Shown: positions 49,704-59,474, counted from the stretch's first letter. The stretch is DNA of 64,000 bases from Pseudoalteromonas sp. P1-9 (GCF_001399975.1 NZ_LKBD01000023.1:1-64000), one strand, 5' to 3'. The notes: a model not told the origin generated them from the letters alone. Numbers and translations: made by a program.

Positions 49704-50972
49704 TTACTTAACTACTTGGCCTGAACGCATTACGAAAGTGACGTCCATTAACTGCTGTATATCCTGTAATGGCGAGGCCTTAGTGGCGATAATGTCGGCA
49801 AATTTACCGCTTTCGATAGTGCCTAGCTGATTTTCCAAACCAAGCAATTTAGCACTGTTAATTGTAGCCGATTTGAGCACTTGTTTTGCTGGCATTCCGG
49901 CTTCAACCATTAGTACGGCTTCACGCGCGTTGGTACCGTGTTTTGATACCCCGCTATCGGTACCATAGGCAATGTTTACACCGGCTTTATAGGCATTAAA
50001 GAAATTACCTTTCATATCGTTGCCAACGCGGATCGCTTTGGCCTTTATCGCATCGCTCATAAAGTTAGAGTTATTTGCCATTTCAACAACGGTCTCACCA
50101 GCAAGCAAAGTAGGCACTAAATAGGCGCCCGTTTTCTTAAACAGTTTATAGGCTTTTTTGCCCGCATAAGAGCCATGTTCGACACTGGCAACACCGGACT
50201 CAAGTGCGGCAATAATGCCATCTTCTTGGTGAGCGTGTGCTGCTACTTTTCTACCCATGGTGCTTGCGGCTTTCACTACTTGATCAAGCTCATCGTCTTC
50301 CATTTGTTGGCCAGTACCAGTTGCGCGGTCTGTTAATACGCCGCCTGTAGCTGCAACTTTAATCCAGTCAGCACCATACTTTATGGCGTGACGCGTCGCA
50401 CGGCGACAGTCATAAGGGCCATCGCAGGTAGTTTTTGAGGCAAATTTATCCAGCATTTCATGGTGCACGCCACTGCTATCAAGGTGACCACCTGTAATCG
50501 CAACCCCACCTGCAGCAATAATACGCGGCCCGTCAAGCCAGCCTTTGTTTATGGCATCACGCAGGGCATACATATATTGTGGATTGGAACCAAGATCACG
50601 CACTGTGGTAAAACCGGCTTCTAAGGTTTTTTTGGCGTAATGTGCACTGCGCATACCGACTAGTTCGGGTGATACTTTGGCAATTTCTGCATCGTTCTCT
50701 GGTCCTAGCTCAAATTGCAAATGCACGTGCATATCCATTAAGCCTGGCATTACAAAGCTGTCAGATAAGTCGATCAATTTTTGTTCATTGCCGGCTTGTT
50801 GAAAACCAGCTTGAATACTGACGATTTTGTCGTCTTCAATAATAATAGTTTGCTTTGAAAGCGGTGTTTTATCGGCGTGAACCAGTAGTTCGCCTGCGTG
50901 AATAAGGGTTTGTGCTGCAAAGCAGTTTGGAACAGCGAATAGGGCGAGCGTGAGTAACGTTTTTTTAAACAT
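49704..50972 (-). CDS. exported amidohydrolase (prolidase/imidazolonepropionase-like)
   Basis: The 422-residue protein has a signal peptide (MFKKTLLTLALFAVPNCFAA). The amidohydrolase metal site is complete: MDMHVHLQF (HxH), the carboxylated Lys in YGADWIKVAATGG, His in KVAAHAHQEDGI and SVEHGSYAG, and the Asp in YGTDSGVSKHG. This set matches the secreted Xaa-Pro/Xaa-Arg dipeptidase-like branch. The C-terminal ATINSAKLLGLENQLGTIES is the usual end. It probably cleaves dipeptides or related amides in the periplasm. Confidence 0.9.
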   Translation of the reverse strand: MFKKTLLTLALFAVPNCFAAQTLIHAGELLVHADKTPLSKQTIIIEDDKIVSIQAGFQQAGNEQKLIDLSDSFVMPGLMDMHVHLQFELGPENDAEIAKVSPELVGMRSAHYAKKTLEAGFTTVRDLGSNPQYMYALRDAINKGWLDGPRIIAAGGVAITGGHLDSSGVHHEMLDKFASKTTCDGPYDCRRATRHAIKYGADWIKVAATGGVLTDRATGTGQQMEDDELDQVVKAASTMGRKVAAHAHQEDGIIAALESGVASVEHGSYAGKKAYKLFKKTGAYLVPTLLAGETVVEMANNSNFMSDAIKAKAIRVGNDMKGNFFNAYKAGVNIAYGTDSGVSKHGTNAREAVLMVEAGMPAKQVLKSATINSAKLLGLENQLGTIESGKFADIIATKASPLQDIQQLMDVTFVMRSGQVVK

Positions 50973-51033
50973 GGCTATTATTCTTATTGTTATGTTTTAC
51001 CTCACGCTAGCATGGTGAAAAGTAATGTCAAAA

Positions 51034-51309
51034 CTAAAGCGATGAATAGAGTTCAGGTAATAAATAGAGGTCTTGCTGACTGTCGCTATTAATCCAAATG
51101 CTTTGACTATAGTGTTCAAAGTTTAAATTAAATGAGGTGTTTTTAAATTTGAAGCGCATTAAGTAGCGGTCGGCACCTTGTTCAAATTCTAACGATGAAA
51201 TCGCATCATTGTGAAGATAAATACTTGCCCACAGCTCAAATTCTTCATCATCTGGCAGTTCAACTGGGGTAATTAAAATATGGTCTGAGAAAAGGGCTTT
51301 GCTAGTCAT
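51034..51309 (-). CDS. DUF3630 family protein
   Basis: The start at 51309 is preferred because GGAGCATATA lies just upstream; an in-frame ATG 12 bases earlier is poorer. The 91-residue acidic protein reads MTSKALFSDHILITPVELPD, then DEEFELWASIYLHNDAIS and FNLNFEHYSQSIWINSDS. It resembles DUF3630, a small alpha/beta family next to recQ in Alteromonadales. It lies 15 bp after recQ on the same strand and is probably co-transcribed. Its function is unknown. Confidence 0.75.
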   Translation of the reverse strand: MTSKALFSDHILITPVELPDDEEFELWASIYLHNDAISSLEFEQGADRYLMRFKFKNTSFNLNFEHYSQSIWINSDSQQDLYLLPELYSSL

Positions 51310-51324
51310 TATATGCTCCAATAA

Positions 51325-53148
51325 TTAGCTGGTTAAATGCATACGAATGGCATTCATAAAGTAGGCGCCATATTTATTGAGTTTGGTAAATCCAACACCC
51401 GATACTTTTAAGAATTCGGCATCGCTGGTTGGCATCTTTTGCGCCATTTCAGCAAGCGTAGCATCACTGAATACCACATAAGGTGGTACGTCTTCTGCGT
51501 CAGCCAGTTCTTTACGCAAGCCGCGAAGTTTGGCAAATAGCTTTTTATCGTAGTTAAAGCGTGCGAGTTTGTCTTTGTAAACGTGTTTCACTTCAAGTCG
51601 CGGCTCGGCTAACTGCAGGGCAAAGTCACCTTTTAATACTGGGCGAGCTGCTTCTGTTAAGCGTAAACTAGATGATTGCGTGATATCTTGGTGCAATAAT
51701 CCGTGGTGAATAAGTTGACGCAAGATACTCAGCCAATATTCAACTGATTTATCTTTGCCAAGGCCAAACGTTGAAAGTTGGTCGTGTTGGTTTTCGCGAA
51801 TACGAATGGTATTGGCGCCGCGTAATACTTCAATCACATAACCCATACCAAACTTTTGCTCGACGCGATAAACACAGCTTAATGCTTTTTGAGCCAGCTC
51901 AGTACCGTCAAATTGTTTTGGCGGATTTAAGCAAATATCACAGTTTCCGCAAGGCTTACCTTGATACTCAGAAAAATAGTTAAGCAGTATTTGGCGGCGA
52001 CAGGTTTGCGCTTCAGCAAAACTGGCCATGGCATTAAAGCGCTGCTCTTCTACTTTGCGACGTTGCTCGTCTGGAATATCATCAAAAAAACGTTTTACGC
52101 GCGGCACATCGGCAGGGTCAAAGTACATAATGGCTTCGGCTGATAGACCATCACGGCCGGCGCGACCGGTTTCTTGATAGTACGACTCAATGTTTTTAGG
52201 AATATCGTAATGAATAACAAAACGCACATTGGGTTTATTAATTCCCATACCAAAGGCAACTGTCGCCACTACGATATGAATATCGTCACGGGCAAAGGCA
52301 TTTTGCACAAATGTGCGCTGTTCATTTTCAAGCCCTGCATGATAAGACGCTGCGTTATAACCGGCATCAACGAGCTTTTCAGCAATATCGTCAACGCGCT
52401 TTCGGCTTGAGCAATAAATAATGCCGCTTTGTCCTTTTTGTTCTTTTAAAAAACGCATTAACTGACTAAGCGGTTTGAATTTTTCTTCAATAGTGTAACG
52501 GATATTGGGGCGGTCAAAACTACCCGTATAAATATGGGCGTTAGTAAGACCCAGTTGCATCACAATATCGTTACGCGTGGCAATATCTGCTGTTGCTGTG
52601 AGTGCCATAATAGGAATATGGCTAAAGCGTTGTTTAAGCTGCCCTAAACGATAGTAATGAGGCCTAAAGTCATGACCCCAGTGAGAAACACAGTGCGCCT
52701 CATCTATGGCAAATAAGCCGATATTTAAATGCTGTAAGCGGGTACTAAAATCGTCAGTAAGCAGACGCTCAGGTGCTACATATAAAATTTTAATTTGGCC
52801 TTGGTGCAGGCCTTGATAAATTAATTGCTGTTCTTCGCGCGATTGGCTGTTGTTAATGTATGCTGCTGCAACACCTTGTGCTTTTAGCTGTGCTACTTGA
52901 TCTTGCATAAGGGAAATAAGCGGCGACACCACAATGGTAATACCGGGTAACAGTAATGCAGGTACTTGGTAACATAATGATTTACCACCACCGGTTGGCA
53001 TCAAAACCAAACAATCTTGACCTGCAAGCACGGCGTCAATGACTTGCTCTTGCCCAGCACGAAATTGCTTATAGCCAAATACTGAACTTAATACGCTGTG
53101 AGGCGTTTGCTGCTGCATTACTGGTTGGGTCGCTTGTTGATTTTCCAT
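51325..53148 (-). CDS. recQ: ATP-dependent DNA helicase RecQ
   Basis: This 3'-5' helicase of recombination and fork repair has 607 residues, as usual. The parts in order are: motif 0 FGYKQFRAGQEQVIDAVL, Walker A LMPTGGGKSLCYQVPALL, DEAH in AIDEAHCVSHWGHDFRPHY, the motif VI region YYQETGRAGRDG, and the zinc-binding Cys set in CRRQILLNYF/GKPCGNCDIC. Winged-helix and C-terminal HRDC domains (FAKLRGLRKELADAEDVPPY) follow. It is followed 15 bp on by the DUF3630 gene. Confidence 0.98.
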   Translation of the reverse strand: MENQQATQPVMQQQTPHSVLSSVFGYKQFRAGQEQVIDAVLAGQDCLVLMPTGGGKSLCYQVPALLLPGITIVVSPLISLMQDQVAQLKAQGVAAAYINNSQSREEQQLIYQGLHQGQIKILYVAPERLLTDDFSTRLQHLNIGLFAIDEAHCVSHWGHDFRPHYYRLGQLKQRFSHIPIMALTATADIATRNDIVMQLGLTNAHIYTGSFDRPNIRYTIEEKFKPLSQLMRFLKEQKGQSGIIYCSSRKRVDDIAEKLVDAGYNAASYHAGLENEQRTFVQNAFARDDIHIVVATVAFGMGINKPNVRFVIHYDIPKNIESYYQETGRAGRDGLSAEAIMYFDPADVPRVKRFFDDIPDEQRRKVEEQRFNAMASFAEAQTCRRQILLNYFSEYQGKPCGNCDICLNPPKQFDGTELAQKALSCVYRVEQKFGMGYVIEVLRGANTIRIRENQHDQLSTFGLGKDKSVEYWLSILRQLIHHGLLHQDITQSSSLRLTEAARPVLKGDFALQLAEPRLEVKHVYKDKLARFNYDKKLFAKLRGLRKELADAEDVPPYVVFSDATLAEMAQKMPTSDAEFLKVSGVGFTKLNKYGAYFMNAIRMHLTS

Positions 53149-53306
53149 TACATTAAGGTGTATTTGATTGGCATTATGTTATCTGCATTGACTTACAAAG
53201 CATGCAATTTAGCGAGCGCTAATTCTAAAGTCTTTTTATCGCGCTGTCTTTACTTAAATTGAGCAGATCCCTAAACTGGCGCTCCCTGAGTTGTTGAGTG
53301 ATTGAT

Positions 53307-54197
53307 ATGCAAAGTCAAAAGCAAGGCGTTATTTTTGCCATCGCTGCATTTTTAATGTGGGGGCTCGCCCCAATTTATTTTAAGGCAATAGATCATGTTG
53401 CCGCGATGGAAATATTATTGCACCGTGTGGTGTGGTCAGTTTTATTCTTATTAGTAATTCTTACGGTAGTTAAAAAATGGCGTTCGGTTAAAAGTGCGTT
53501 GTTTAATGTGAAAACTGCAGGCTGGTTACTGCTTAGCGCCGCACTACTTGGTTTTAACTGGGGGTTGTTTATTTGGTCTGTAAATAATAACCATATGTTA
53601 GATGCCAGCTTAGGTTACTACATCAATCCGTTGTTAAATGTGTTGTTGGGTGTGTTGTTTTTATCAGAACGTTTACGCAGATTACAGCTTGTTGCGGTTG
53701 TACTGGCGGTAGCTGGCGTGGTTATTCAGCTTGTTAGCTTTGGTTCGTTTCCGGTTATTGCGTTTAGCTTAGCAAGCTCGTTTGCACTTTATGGATTAAT
53801 TCGTAAGAAATTGCCGGTAGATACCTTGCCAGGTTTGTTGATTGAATCGTTATTTATGTTGCCTGTAGCGCTAATTTATTGGTGGGGGTTAGATACACCA
53901 ACCAGTGATTTAACCAGTAATAGCGTATCGCTTAATTTATTGTTAATTAGTGCAGGTATTGTGACTACGCTGCCTCTACTTTGTTTCACAGCGGCTGCGC
54001 GTCGTATTCAATATTCAACTTTAGGCTTTTTCCAGTACATTGGGCCAAGCTTAATGTTTATTTTGGCTGTACTGTTTTATGGTGAAACCTTTAGTGCCGA
54101 CCGTATGGTAACCTTTGGTTTTATTTGGTCTGCACTCGCGCTATTTAGTTTTGACTCTTACCGTAACGCAAAGCGCGTAGCGGTTAACCCACAATAA
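53307..54197 (+). CDS. rarD: RarD-type EamA permease
   Basis: The 296-residue membrane protein has ten helices. It begins with QGVIFAIAAFLMWGLAPIYF and EILLHRVVWSVLFLLVIL, both RarD signatures, followed by NWGLFIWSVNNNHMLDASLG and YYINPLLNVLLGVLFLSERL. RarD proteins are tied to chloramphenicol tolerance by name, but the native substrate is unknown. The ATG at 53307 has GAGTGA upstream; a GTG at 53298 would add three residues. Its 3' end overlaps a convergent GGDEF gene by 14 bases. Confidence 0.92.
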   Translation: MQSQKQGVIFAIAAFLMWGLAPIYFKAIDHVAAMEILLHRVVWSVLFLLVILTVVKKWRSVKSALFNVKTAGWLLLSAALLGFNWGLFIWSVNNNHMLDASLGYYINPLLNVLLGVLFLSERLRRLQLVAVVLAVAGVVIQLVSFGSFPVIAFSLASSFALYGLIRKKLPVDTLPGLLIESLFMLPVALIYWWGLDTPTSDLTSNSVSLNLLLISAGIVTTLPLLCFTAAARRIQYSTLGFFQYIGPSLMFILAVLFYGETFSADRMVTFGFIWSALALFSFDSYRNAKRVAVNPQ

Positions 54198-55416
54198 CGC
54201 GGTTTCTGCCTTGCTCTTTTGCTTGATACAGGCACAAATCAGCAAGCTTTAATATTTCATCTGTACTCTGTGTATCTTTTACGGTTACCCCAATCGAAAT
54301 GGTTACACAGAGTGTTTGATCTGCACAATCAATTTGCAGCTGACTAACGGTTTCTCTAAATTGCTCAAGCAGTGCTTGATTGTCTTTGTGATTTTCATCT
54401 CTAAACAACACGGCAAACTCTTCACCACCTAAGCGAGCAACTAAGTGATCTTTGCCAAACATGGTATCAAATAAACGTGATACTTCCTTTAGCACGATAT
54501 CGCCAGCATCGTGGCCATAGTTATCGTTTACAGCTTTAAAGTGGTCGATATCGAGCATTGCTACTTGGTGCGCGAACTTTTGACGCTTTAAAAGGGTGTT
54601 TGCTTGTTCAAAGAAATAACGACGGTTTGGTAGGCCGGTTAAGTAATCCGAATTAGCCTGACGACGAATGGTGGCAATGTTTTCTTGCATATCCAAGTTT
54701 TGGCTTACGCGACAATAAAACTCTTCTGGGTAAAAGGGCTTACGCAGATAATCGTCGGCGCCATTTTTTAAAAAATTAGCCGATACGCGATTATCATCGG
54801 TACCTGAAATACCAATAATTACTTTATCTTCAGAATTGAACTTTTCGCGAATTTTACGGGTTAAGGTAACACCATCCATATTTGGCATTTCGTTGTCAGA
54901 AATAATCACTTTGATATCGTCAAACTGCGCAAGCTTTTCAAGTGCCGATACACCGTCTTCGGCTTCGGCAATTAAATATTTGTGTCTTAACAAATAGCTT
55001 TTAATCAGTTTGCGGGTGTTTCTTGAGTCATCAACAATAAGCACGCGCACATTTTCATTGCGCGGCAAGCGTTTAAGCTGTGTTTCTAGGTAAGTGTATG
55101 CTTGGCGGCTCTCTTTGGTGATGTAATCAACAACTGGGTATTGCATGACGGTATCACGGGTTTTGTCGTCTAATTTTCCAGTCATTACAATCGTTGGGAT
55201 TGATGCGCCAATCGTTAATGGAATGGCTTCACCATTTGATGCATCGGGTAAAACATAATCGACAACTGCGCAGAAGTAATCATTTACTTCAATCAAATCA
55301 ATCGCGGATGCTAAGCTATCGGCAATATCGACTTGATAGCCAATTCTAAGTGCAACATGTCGTTGTATTTTAGAAATTGAGGGATTGTCTTCAATTAACA
55401 ATAGTTTAGGCAGCAC
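54184..55416 (-). CDS. tandem receiver-domain diguanylate cyclase (REC-REC-GGDEF)
   Basis: The 410-residue protein has receiver 1 at about 1-115 (LLIEDNPSI; Asp in VVDYVLPD) and receiver 2 at about 120-235 (LIVDDSRNT; Asp in ISDNEMPNMDG; Lys in RKPFYPEEF). A GGDEF domain follows with active-site ARLGGEEFAVLF. The inhibitory RxxD site, normally five residues before GGEEF, is replaced (GKDHLV), so product feedback may be lost. It is related in plan to PleD/WspR-like cyclases. No kinase is adjacent, so its activator is elsewhere. Confidence 0.9.
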   Translation of the reverse strand: MLPKLLLIEDNPSISKIQRHVALRIGYQVDIADSLASAIDLIEVNDYFCAVVDYVLPDASNGEAIPLTIGASIPTIVMTGKLDDKTRDTVMQYPVVDYITKESRQAYTYLETQLKRLPRNENVRVLIVDDSRNTRKLIKSYLLRHKYLIAEAEDGVSALEKLAQFDDIKVIISDNEMPNMDGVTLTRKIREKFNSEDKVIIGISGTDDNRVSANFLKNGADDYLRKPFYPEEFYCRVSQNLDMQENIATIRRQANSDYLTGLPNRRYFFEQANTLLKRQKFAHQVAMLDIDHFKAVNDNYGHDAGDIVLKEVSRLFDTMFGKDHLVARLGGEEFAVLFRDENHKDNQALLEQFRETVSQLQIDCADQTLCVTISIGVTVKDTQSTDEILKLADLCLYQAKEQGRNRVIVG

Positions 55417-55707
55417 TGTACTTCGTTATAGTTGTTTCAATTATATTTTTTAGTTTAGTGGCATAAACAAACTCTGTGAAGATATTTTGCTAATTTATTG
55501 TTCCTATACATAAACATGACAACTAAATGTCACTTTTCTTAATGTAATTATTCTCTCTCAGATGTTGTATTTATTGGTAAGTGACAATTTGAATACAGAA
55601 AAATGAAAAAAAAGTTTCAAGTGTAATATTTCTGTCACGTATTGATGACACACTGCGCCTCGTTCAAATTGATTACAAATATATTTCACTCATTTAGAGG
55701 TTTTCAC

Positions 55708-56643
55708 ATGAAAAATGTTAAGGCTCCCCTTGCTTTATCTTTACTAGCTGCACTTTCAGCACCTGCAATGGCTGATGTAAACGTTTACGGTAAAGCGAAT
55801 GTTACAGTACAAAATAGCGATGAAGGCGAAGGCTCTTTTACTGAAATTAAAAGCAACGCGTCTCGTTTTGGTGTAAAAGGCAGTGAGACACTTAGTGAAG
55901 AGTCAGGCTTAAAAGTTGTTTATAAGCTTGAGTGGCAAGTTGATATGTCAGATGCTTCAAACAGCAGTGATGACCATCTTAAGTCACGTAACCAATACGT
56001 TGGTTTACAAGGCGGTTTTGGTGAAGTATTAATCGGTCGTAACGACACAGCATTAAAGCAATCACAAGGTAAACTAGACTTATTCAACGACCTTGAAGGC
56101 GATATTAAAAACGTATTCAAAGGTGAAAACCGTATGGGTGATTCAATCACTTATAAAACACCTAAGTTTAACGGTTTCCAAGTTATTGGCTCTGTAATTG
56201 CTGAAGATTCAGCTGACGCTGATAATGGTTACTCAGCAGCAGTAACCTATGGTGATAAAGGCCTTAAAAAATCTGCGATTTACGCATCTGTTGCGGTAGA
56301 TAGCGAAGTGAAAGGTTATGACGTTGTTCGTGGTTCAATTCACGGCAAAGTAGCGGGTGTTAAGCTAGGTGCAATGTATCAAACACAAGAAAAAATCGAC
56401 GGCTCTGAGTCAGCAGATGGTTTCTTAGTTAATGCAGCATACAAAATTAACGACTACACATTAAAAGCACAATACCAAGTACTTGAGTTTGATGCGGATG
56501 CTGATGACAAAGTAGCAACATCTGTTGGTGTTGATTACAAGCTTAACAAAAACGCAAAACTATTCGCTTTCTACACTAAGCAAGAGAAAGACGAAACGAC
56601 AGATAACGATTACCTAGCGATTGGTATGGAATACAAGTTCTAA
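55708..56643 (+). CDS. gram-negative general porin
   Basis: The start at 55708 (AGAGGTTTTCAC ahead) gives a clean signal peptide ending PAMADVNVYG; a longer frame to 55642 does not. The 311-residue trimeric-porin type protein has NVYGKANVTVQNSDEGEG, SRFGVKGSETLSEESGLKVV, YKLEWQVDMSDASN and GLQGGFGEVLIGRNDTALKQ, and finishes YLAIGMEYKF with the terminal Phe. It likely forms a 16-strand channel for small solutes. The 290-bp upstream region may bear regulator sites, but none is recognisable. Confidence 0.92.
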   Translation: MKNVKAPLALSLLAALSAPAMADVNVYGKANVTVQNSDEGEGSFTEIKSNASRFGVKGSETLSEESGLKVVYKLEWQVDMSDASNSSDDHLKSRNQYVGLQGGFGEVLIGRNDTALKQSQGKLDLFNDLEGDIKNVFKGENRMGDSITYKTPKFNGFQVIGSVIAEDSADADNGYSAAVTYGDKGLKKSAIYASVAVDSEVKGYDVVRGSIHGKVAGVKLGAMYQTQEKIDGSESADGFLVNAAYKINDYTLKAQYQVLEFDADADDKVATSVGVDYKLNKNAKLFAFYTKQEKDETTDNDYLAIGMEYKF

Positions 56644-56677
56644 TTGAGCTTATATTGCTAACAATAATTTAGGTAAA

Positions 56678-56705
56678 GAAAAACCCAGCGAGTGCTGGGT
56701 TTTTT
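56678..56705. terminator. bidirectional terminator between porin and hemH
   Basis: AAAAACCCAGC pairs with GCTGGGTTTTTT around GAGT. It serves the porin and, with its A-run on the other strand, the convergent hemH. Confidence 0.9.
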
Positions 56706-56725
56706 GTTGTTTATACAGTAGTAAA

Positions 56726-57745
56726 TTACAAATGCTGTTTTATGATTTCATAAAAGGCAGCAATATGATCATCGCGGTCATTTAATGCTGGAATATAACG
56801 GTAGTGTTCACCGCCAGCATGTTCAAAAATTTCACGGTTTTCTTCTTCTAATTCTTCCAATGTTTCCAAACAGTCTGAGCTAAATGCAGGGCTGGCAATG
56901 GCAATGTTCTTTATGCCATCTTCTTTTGCTAGCTTTTCAAGGGTTTCATCGGTGTAAGGCTTTAACCATTCCGCTTTACCAAAACGGCTTTGAAAGGTAG
57001 TAATTACATCGTCTTTGTTAAGTCCTAATTTTTCGACCACTAAACGGCTGGTCATTTGGCAAAAGCAATAATACGGATCGCCTTTTTCTAGGAAAAACTT
57101 AGGTGTGCCATGGTAACTAAGTACTAGCTTTTCAGGCATACCATGTTTGTCTAAATCTTCTTTAATGCTGGCGGCAAGGGCATCAATATAATGCGGGTTG
57201 TCTTGATAACCGTTAATAAAGTGCAGCTCAGGTACCCAGCGCCAGTTAACAAGCTCACGACTAATGGCATCATAAGTTGAGCCGGTAGTTGAACCGCTGT
57301 ACTGCGGATACAAAGGCAATACAACAATTTTTTGATAGCCTTTTTCACGAATCTCTTCAAGCACTGATTTGATTGATGGGTTACCGTAGCGCATGGCTAA
57401 GAATACTTCGGCGTGATCTAGGCCTTTGTCTTTAAGTAAAGTAGCTAGCTTTGCTTGCTGTTTTTTACTGTAAACCAATAATGGTGAACCGTGTTCAGTC
57501 CAAATACCGGCGTAAAGTTTCGCTGAACGTTTTGGGCGAATACGTAAAATAATGCCGTGCAGAATAATTTTCCAAAGCACACGCGGAATTTCAACAATGC
57601 GCGGATCAGATAAAAACTCAGCTAAATAGGTCCTAAGCGCCTTTGCTGTGGGTGCATCTGGGCTGCCTAAGTTAGTGAGTAAAACGGCTGTTTTTTTATG
57701 AAATCGTTTATGCGGTTCTTCAGTGACGGCAGTGAATCGAGACAC
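56726..57745 (-). CDS. hemH: ferrochelatase
   Basis: This enzyme inserts ferrous iron into protoporphyrin IX, the last step of heme synthesis. The 339-residue protein has AVLLTNLGSPDAPTAKALRT, YLAEFLSDPRIVEIPRVLW, YPQYSGSTTGSTYDAI, and the catalytic His in LVLSYHGTPKFFLEKGDPY. DCLETLEELEEENRE contains the late Glu row. The start is a GTG at 57745 preceded by AAGGGTTACC. It sits alone between convergent porin and divergent phosphodiesterase genes. Confidence 0.97.
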   Translation of the reverse strand: MSRFTAVTEEPHKRFHKKTAVLLTNLGSPDAPTAKALRTYLAEFLSDPRIVEIPRVLWKIILHGIILRIRPKRSAKLYAGIWTEHGSPLLVYSKKQQAKLATLLKDKGLDHAEVFLAMRYGNPSIKSVLEEIREKGYQKIVVLPLYPQYSGSTTGSTYDAISRELVNWRWVPELHFINGYQDNPHYIDALAASIKEDLDKHGMPEKLVLSYHGTPKFFLEKGDPYYCFCQMTSRLVVEKLGLNKDDVITTFQSRFGKAEWLKPYTDETLEKLAKEDGIKNIAIASPAFSSDCLETLEELEEENREIFEHAGGEHYRYIPALNDRDDHIAAFYEIIKQHL

Positions 57746-57953
57746 GGTAACCCTTACTTAATTTGCTAAATTGAAAAGATTGTATCAAATCTTTTTGGAA
57801 AATTGCCCACATTACGATGTGTTAGCTATTTAAGATCAATTTTTTGATACATAGCCCGATCTTAAAGTGAATAAATATAGCTTAGGACAAATGGCCTAGA
57901 CTTTTGCAATCCAACAAGTTTAGATGGGATAAATTACTATATAAGTAAAGTTA

Positions 57954-59153
57954 ATGAATAAAGTAGTTGTTCTTTTTCTCGTTGTTTTAAGTGCTTTAAG
58001 CACGACTGTATTTGCTAAAGAGCAAACCGTCGTTTTGATTTCCCTTGATGGTTTTCGCTGGGATTATATTGAAAAGCATCAAGCAAAGAATTTAGCAAAA
58101 ATAGCTAAAGCAGGCGTGCGTGCAGAGCGCATGATTCCGGTTTACCCAACTAAAACGTTTCCGAATCATATTTCAATTATTACCGGCTTACAGCCCGCTA
58201 ATCACGGCATAATTGATAATAAATTTTGTGATAGAAATCGTAAAGAATGCTACAGCATGGGTAAAGGGCGTAACGACAGTACCTGGCTAAACGGGACGCC
58301 ACTTTGGAACCTTGCTGAAATGCAAGGTGTAAAAGCGGCAACTTACTTCTGGCCAGAATCAGACGCGCGCTTTAATGGTCGTACGCCAAGTTACTTTTAT
58401 CACTACTCGCAACATAGCGATTATCAGCGCCGCGTAGACCAAATTGTAGACTGGCTGAGCTTACCAAAGTCACAGCGCCCACGTTTTGTTGCAGCTTATT
58501 TTTCATTAGTTGATTCAATGGGCCATGATTTTGGCCCTAACGCACAGCAAACATTTGATGCTGTACAAAAAATGGATGCGTTAATTGCCCAATTGGATAA
58601 GCGCTTAGCTGAGCTGAATGATCTTAATATTAATTTAGTTTTAGTATCAGATCACGGTATGTCACAAGTTGATCCAAAGCAGACCATTGAAATTAACTCG
58701 CTGGGTTTGTCTAAAGATGATTTTCTTATTAAGAACTCAGGAACTCGTGTGCAAATTTATATTAAGCCAAATTCATCTGTGTCTATCGAGAAAACGAAAG
58801 CGCAGCTCGTAGCAAATGCGAAAGGACGTTATAGCGTACTTGATAAAAACACACTAGCGAGTCGCGGTGTTAAGTTTGGTGCTCGAGATGCTGATATTAT
58901 TATTGAAACCACAACACCAAAAACGTTCTCATTTGAAGGAGAGTCAGATTATTTAGGCACGCATGGTTATGCATATACTCAAGAAATGGGAGCATTATTT
59001 ATAGCAAAAGGACCTGCATTTAAACAAAATACGTCTATTGCTGAGTTTCCTAATCTAGATATTTACCCAACAATTGCGAAAGTACTTGGCTTAAAAATAC
59101 TTTCACCGGTAGATGGTGATGGCAAAAGCTTGGAAAGTGCACTTGCTCAATAA
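57954..59153 (+). CDS. periplasmic alkaline-phosphatase-superfamily phosphodiesterase (NPP-like)
   Basis: The 399-residue protein has a signal peptide (VVVLFLVVLSALSTTVFA). Two-metal active-site motifs of nucleotide pyrophosphatase/phosphodiesterases are present: SLDGFRWDYIEKH (Asp ligand), the nucleophile Thr in YPTKTFPNHISIITGLQPAN, SLVDSMGHDFGPN, and LVSDHGMSQVDP, with a late His in YLGTHGYAYTQEMGALFI. NPP-type enzymes cleave nucleotide or phospholipid diesters. It may salvage phosphate or nucleosides in the periplasm. No signal for phosphate control was identified. Confidence 0.9.
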   Translation: MNKVVVLFLVVLSALSTTVFAKEQTVVLISLDGFRWDYIEKHQAKNLAKIAKAGVRAERMIPVYPTKTFPNHISIITGLQPANHGIIDNKFCDRNRKECYSMGKGRNDSTWLNGTPLWNLAEMQGVKAATYFWPESDARFNGRTPSYFYHYSQHSDYQRRVDQIVDWLSLPKSQRPRFVAAYFSLVDSMGHDFGPNAQQTFDAVQKMDALIAQLDKRLAELNDLNINLVLVSDHGMSQVDPKQTIEINSLGLSKDDFLIKNSGTRVQIYIKPNSSVSIEKTKAQLVANAKGRYSVLDKNTLASRGVKFGARDADIIIETTTPKTFSFEGESDYLGTHGYAYTQEMGALFIAKGPAFKQNTSIAEFPNLDIYPTIAKVLGLKILSPVDGDGKSLESALAQ

Positions 59154-59308
59154 AGGCCGTAATAGCCACTTCGCTTAAGTATGTAAGCAGGTTTAGCCGA
59201 CTTAAATAATGCGTTATTTGAGTAAACAGGCATTAAGCGCACAGAAGCTAGGTTAAATGCTTTATTTTTTGCAATAACTTTCCATAAAATTAATTTAATT
59301 AGTATGAA
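59154..59308. other. intergenic region before the sRNA pair
   Basis: No gene. An AATAATGCGTTATT dyad lies near 59206. The following 290 bases hold two candidate small RNAs, then a palindromic element, within a 611-bp gap before the gsk 3' end. Confidence 0.5.
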
Positions 59309-59341
59309 TTAAGCAAAGGTTAAGTTTAAAAAGGCTAAAGT
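59309..59341 (+). promoter_or_regulatory. promoter of candidate sRNA 1 with 11-bp-phased direct repeat
   Basis: TTAAG at 59309 and 59320, 11 bp apart, lie within TTAAGCAAAGGTTAAG (59309-59324). A -10-like TAAAGT follows at 59336-59341. The same repeat, in the same phase to a -10, precedes sRNA 2. An 11-bp direct repeat in place of a good -35 suggests activation by an OmpR/PhoB-type regulator. Confidence 0.5.
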
Positions 59342-59347
59342 AAGCTT

Positions 59348-59427
59348 GAATTCCAATCTCCCTTGGACTTTATTTCCCTTGTTGTTTTTATACAAGCTTT
59401 GCCCGCTAACTTTAGCGGGCTTTTTTA
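59348..59427 (+). ncRNA. candidate small RNA 1 (tandem pair)
   Basis: The transcript predicted from the -10 at 59336 is about 80 nt. Near its 5' end it has CCAATCTCC, inside a hairpin CCAA-tctccc-TTGG that would show a pyrimidine-rich loop. A second stem, CTTGT/ACAAG, follows, and it ends in a strong terminator GCCCGCTA-actt-TAGCGGGC with six T. No reading frame is present. CTCC motifs can pair with ribosome binding sites, so a trans-acting antisense role is plausible but not shown. Confidence 0.55.
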
Positions 59428-59474
59428 TGTCTGTTGGAAAGTTTGCTTAGTTAAAAATGTAGGAGTTGACAGAG

